DNA from: Acuticoccus sediminis
Lineage (GTDB): Bacteria > Pseudomonadota > Alphaproteobacteria > Rhizobiales > Amorphaceae
Length of the DNA: 64,000 nucleotides
Assembly: GCF_003258595.1 (NCBI RefSeq)
Contig: NZ_QHHQ01000006.1
Coordinates: forward strand, 1 to 64,000
Reading direction: 5' to 3'
Shown one piece after another: positions 64,000-64,000 of this stretch. The translations under genes were made by a program, and so were the position numbers. The notes below the pieces were generated by a model. It did not search any database and was not told the DNA's origin. It worked only from the letters and a program-made list of their open reading frames with translations. The stretch's first letter is position 1; the number at the start of each line of letters is the position of its first letter.

Positions 64000-64000
64000 C

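Overview
The window is a very GC-rich stretch of alphaproteobacterial chromosome, most likely from the order Hyphomicrobiales (Rhizobiales). Codon third positions are almost always G or C. Several genes are lineage markers: an LdtR/LdtP pair, an Omp10-like lipoprotein, a DUF3126 protein, a protein with the IGHNGGPPL motif, an Mg-type HemB, split PntAA/PntAB subunits with a short aa3 oxidase subunit IV gene beside them, the nrdR-ribD-ribE-ribH-nusB order, and CobN. I see no rRNA, tRNA, CRISPR array, phage or transposase. The window reads as core chromosome with scattered accessory genes. No genus can be named from the sequence alone.

Layout. 1-7 kb: a Sel1-repeat protein with a long disordered N-terminus (cut by the left edge), EF-P, a small unknown protein, an inositol monophosphatase family enzyme, and a MotA/ExbB-like plus OmpA-like pair that looks like a proton-driven envelope machine. 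7-14 kb: a three-hairpin intergenic array, an SMR efflux protein, an ABC exporter, L31 with a textbook terminator, a secreted RTX serralysin-type protease, and acetyl-CoA synthetase with its terminator. 14-23 kb: an M20 amidohydrolase, an HD phosphohydrolase, a nitroreductase, an exported protein with three repeats, DUF3126, gamma carbonic anhydrase, a rhomboid protease, a CBS protein, a DUF805 protein overlapping hisI tail to tail, a NifU-like scaffold and YidD. 24-39 kb: ParC, a sulfotransferase, Bpt, an SLC13 permease, IlvA, HemB, a GntP permease with a patatin, a Tat-exported beta carbonic anhydrase, an isochorismatase-like hydrolase and MgtE. 39-45 kb: a valine-catabolism pair and the LdtR/LdtP cell-wall pair. 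45-57 kb: glyA-nrdR-ribDEH-nusB-hydrolase-thiL, a second sulfotransferase, and the transhydrogenase genes. 57-64 kb: Omp10, two GNAT acetyltransferases, an ICL/PEPM family protein, a TfoX-like protein, and most of cobN, cut by the right edge.

Functional links visible here are: riboflavin synthesis (RibD, RibE and RibH give three steps); distal valine degradation (acyl-CoA dehydrogenase plus 3-hydroxyisobutyryl-CoA hydrolase, with overlapping stop and start codons); NADPH supply (PntAA, PntAB, PntB); and envelope maintenance (MotA/OmpA pair, LdtR/LdtP, Omp10, Sel1 protein). No complete new system stands out. The least explained elements are the hairpin array at 7007-7190, the MotA/OmpA-like pair at 4915-6965, the 0.75 kb non-coding stretch before glyA, and a few small or unrecognised proteins.
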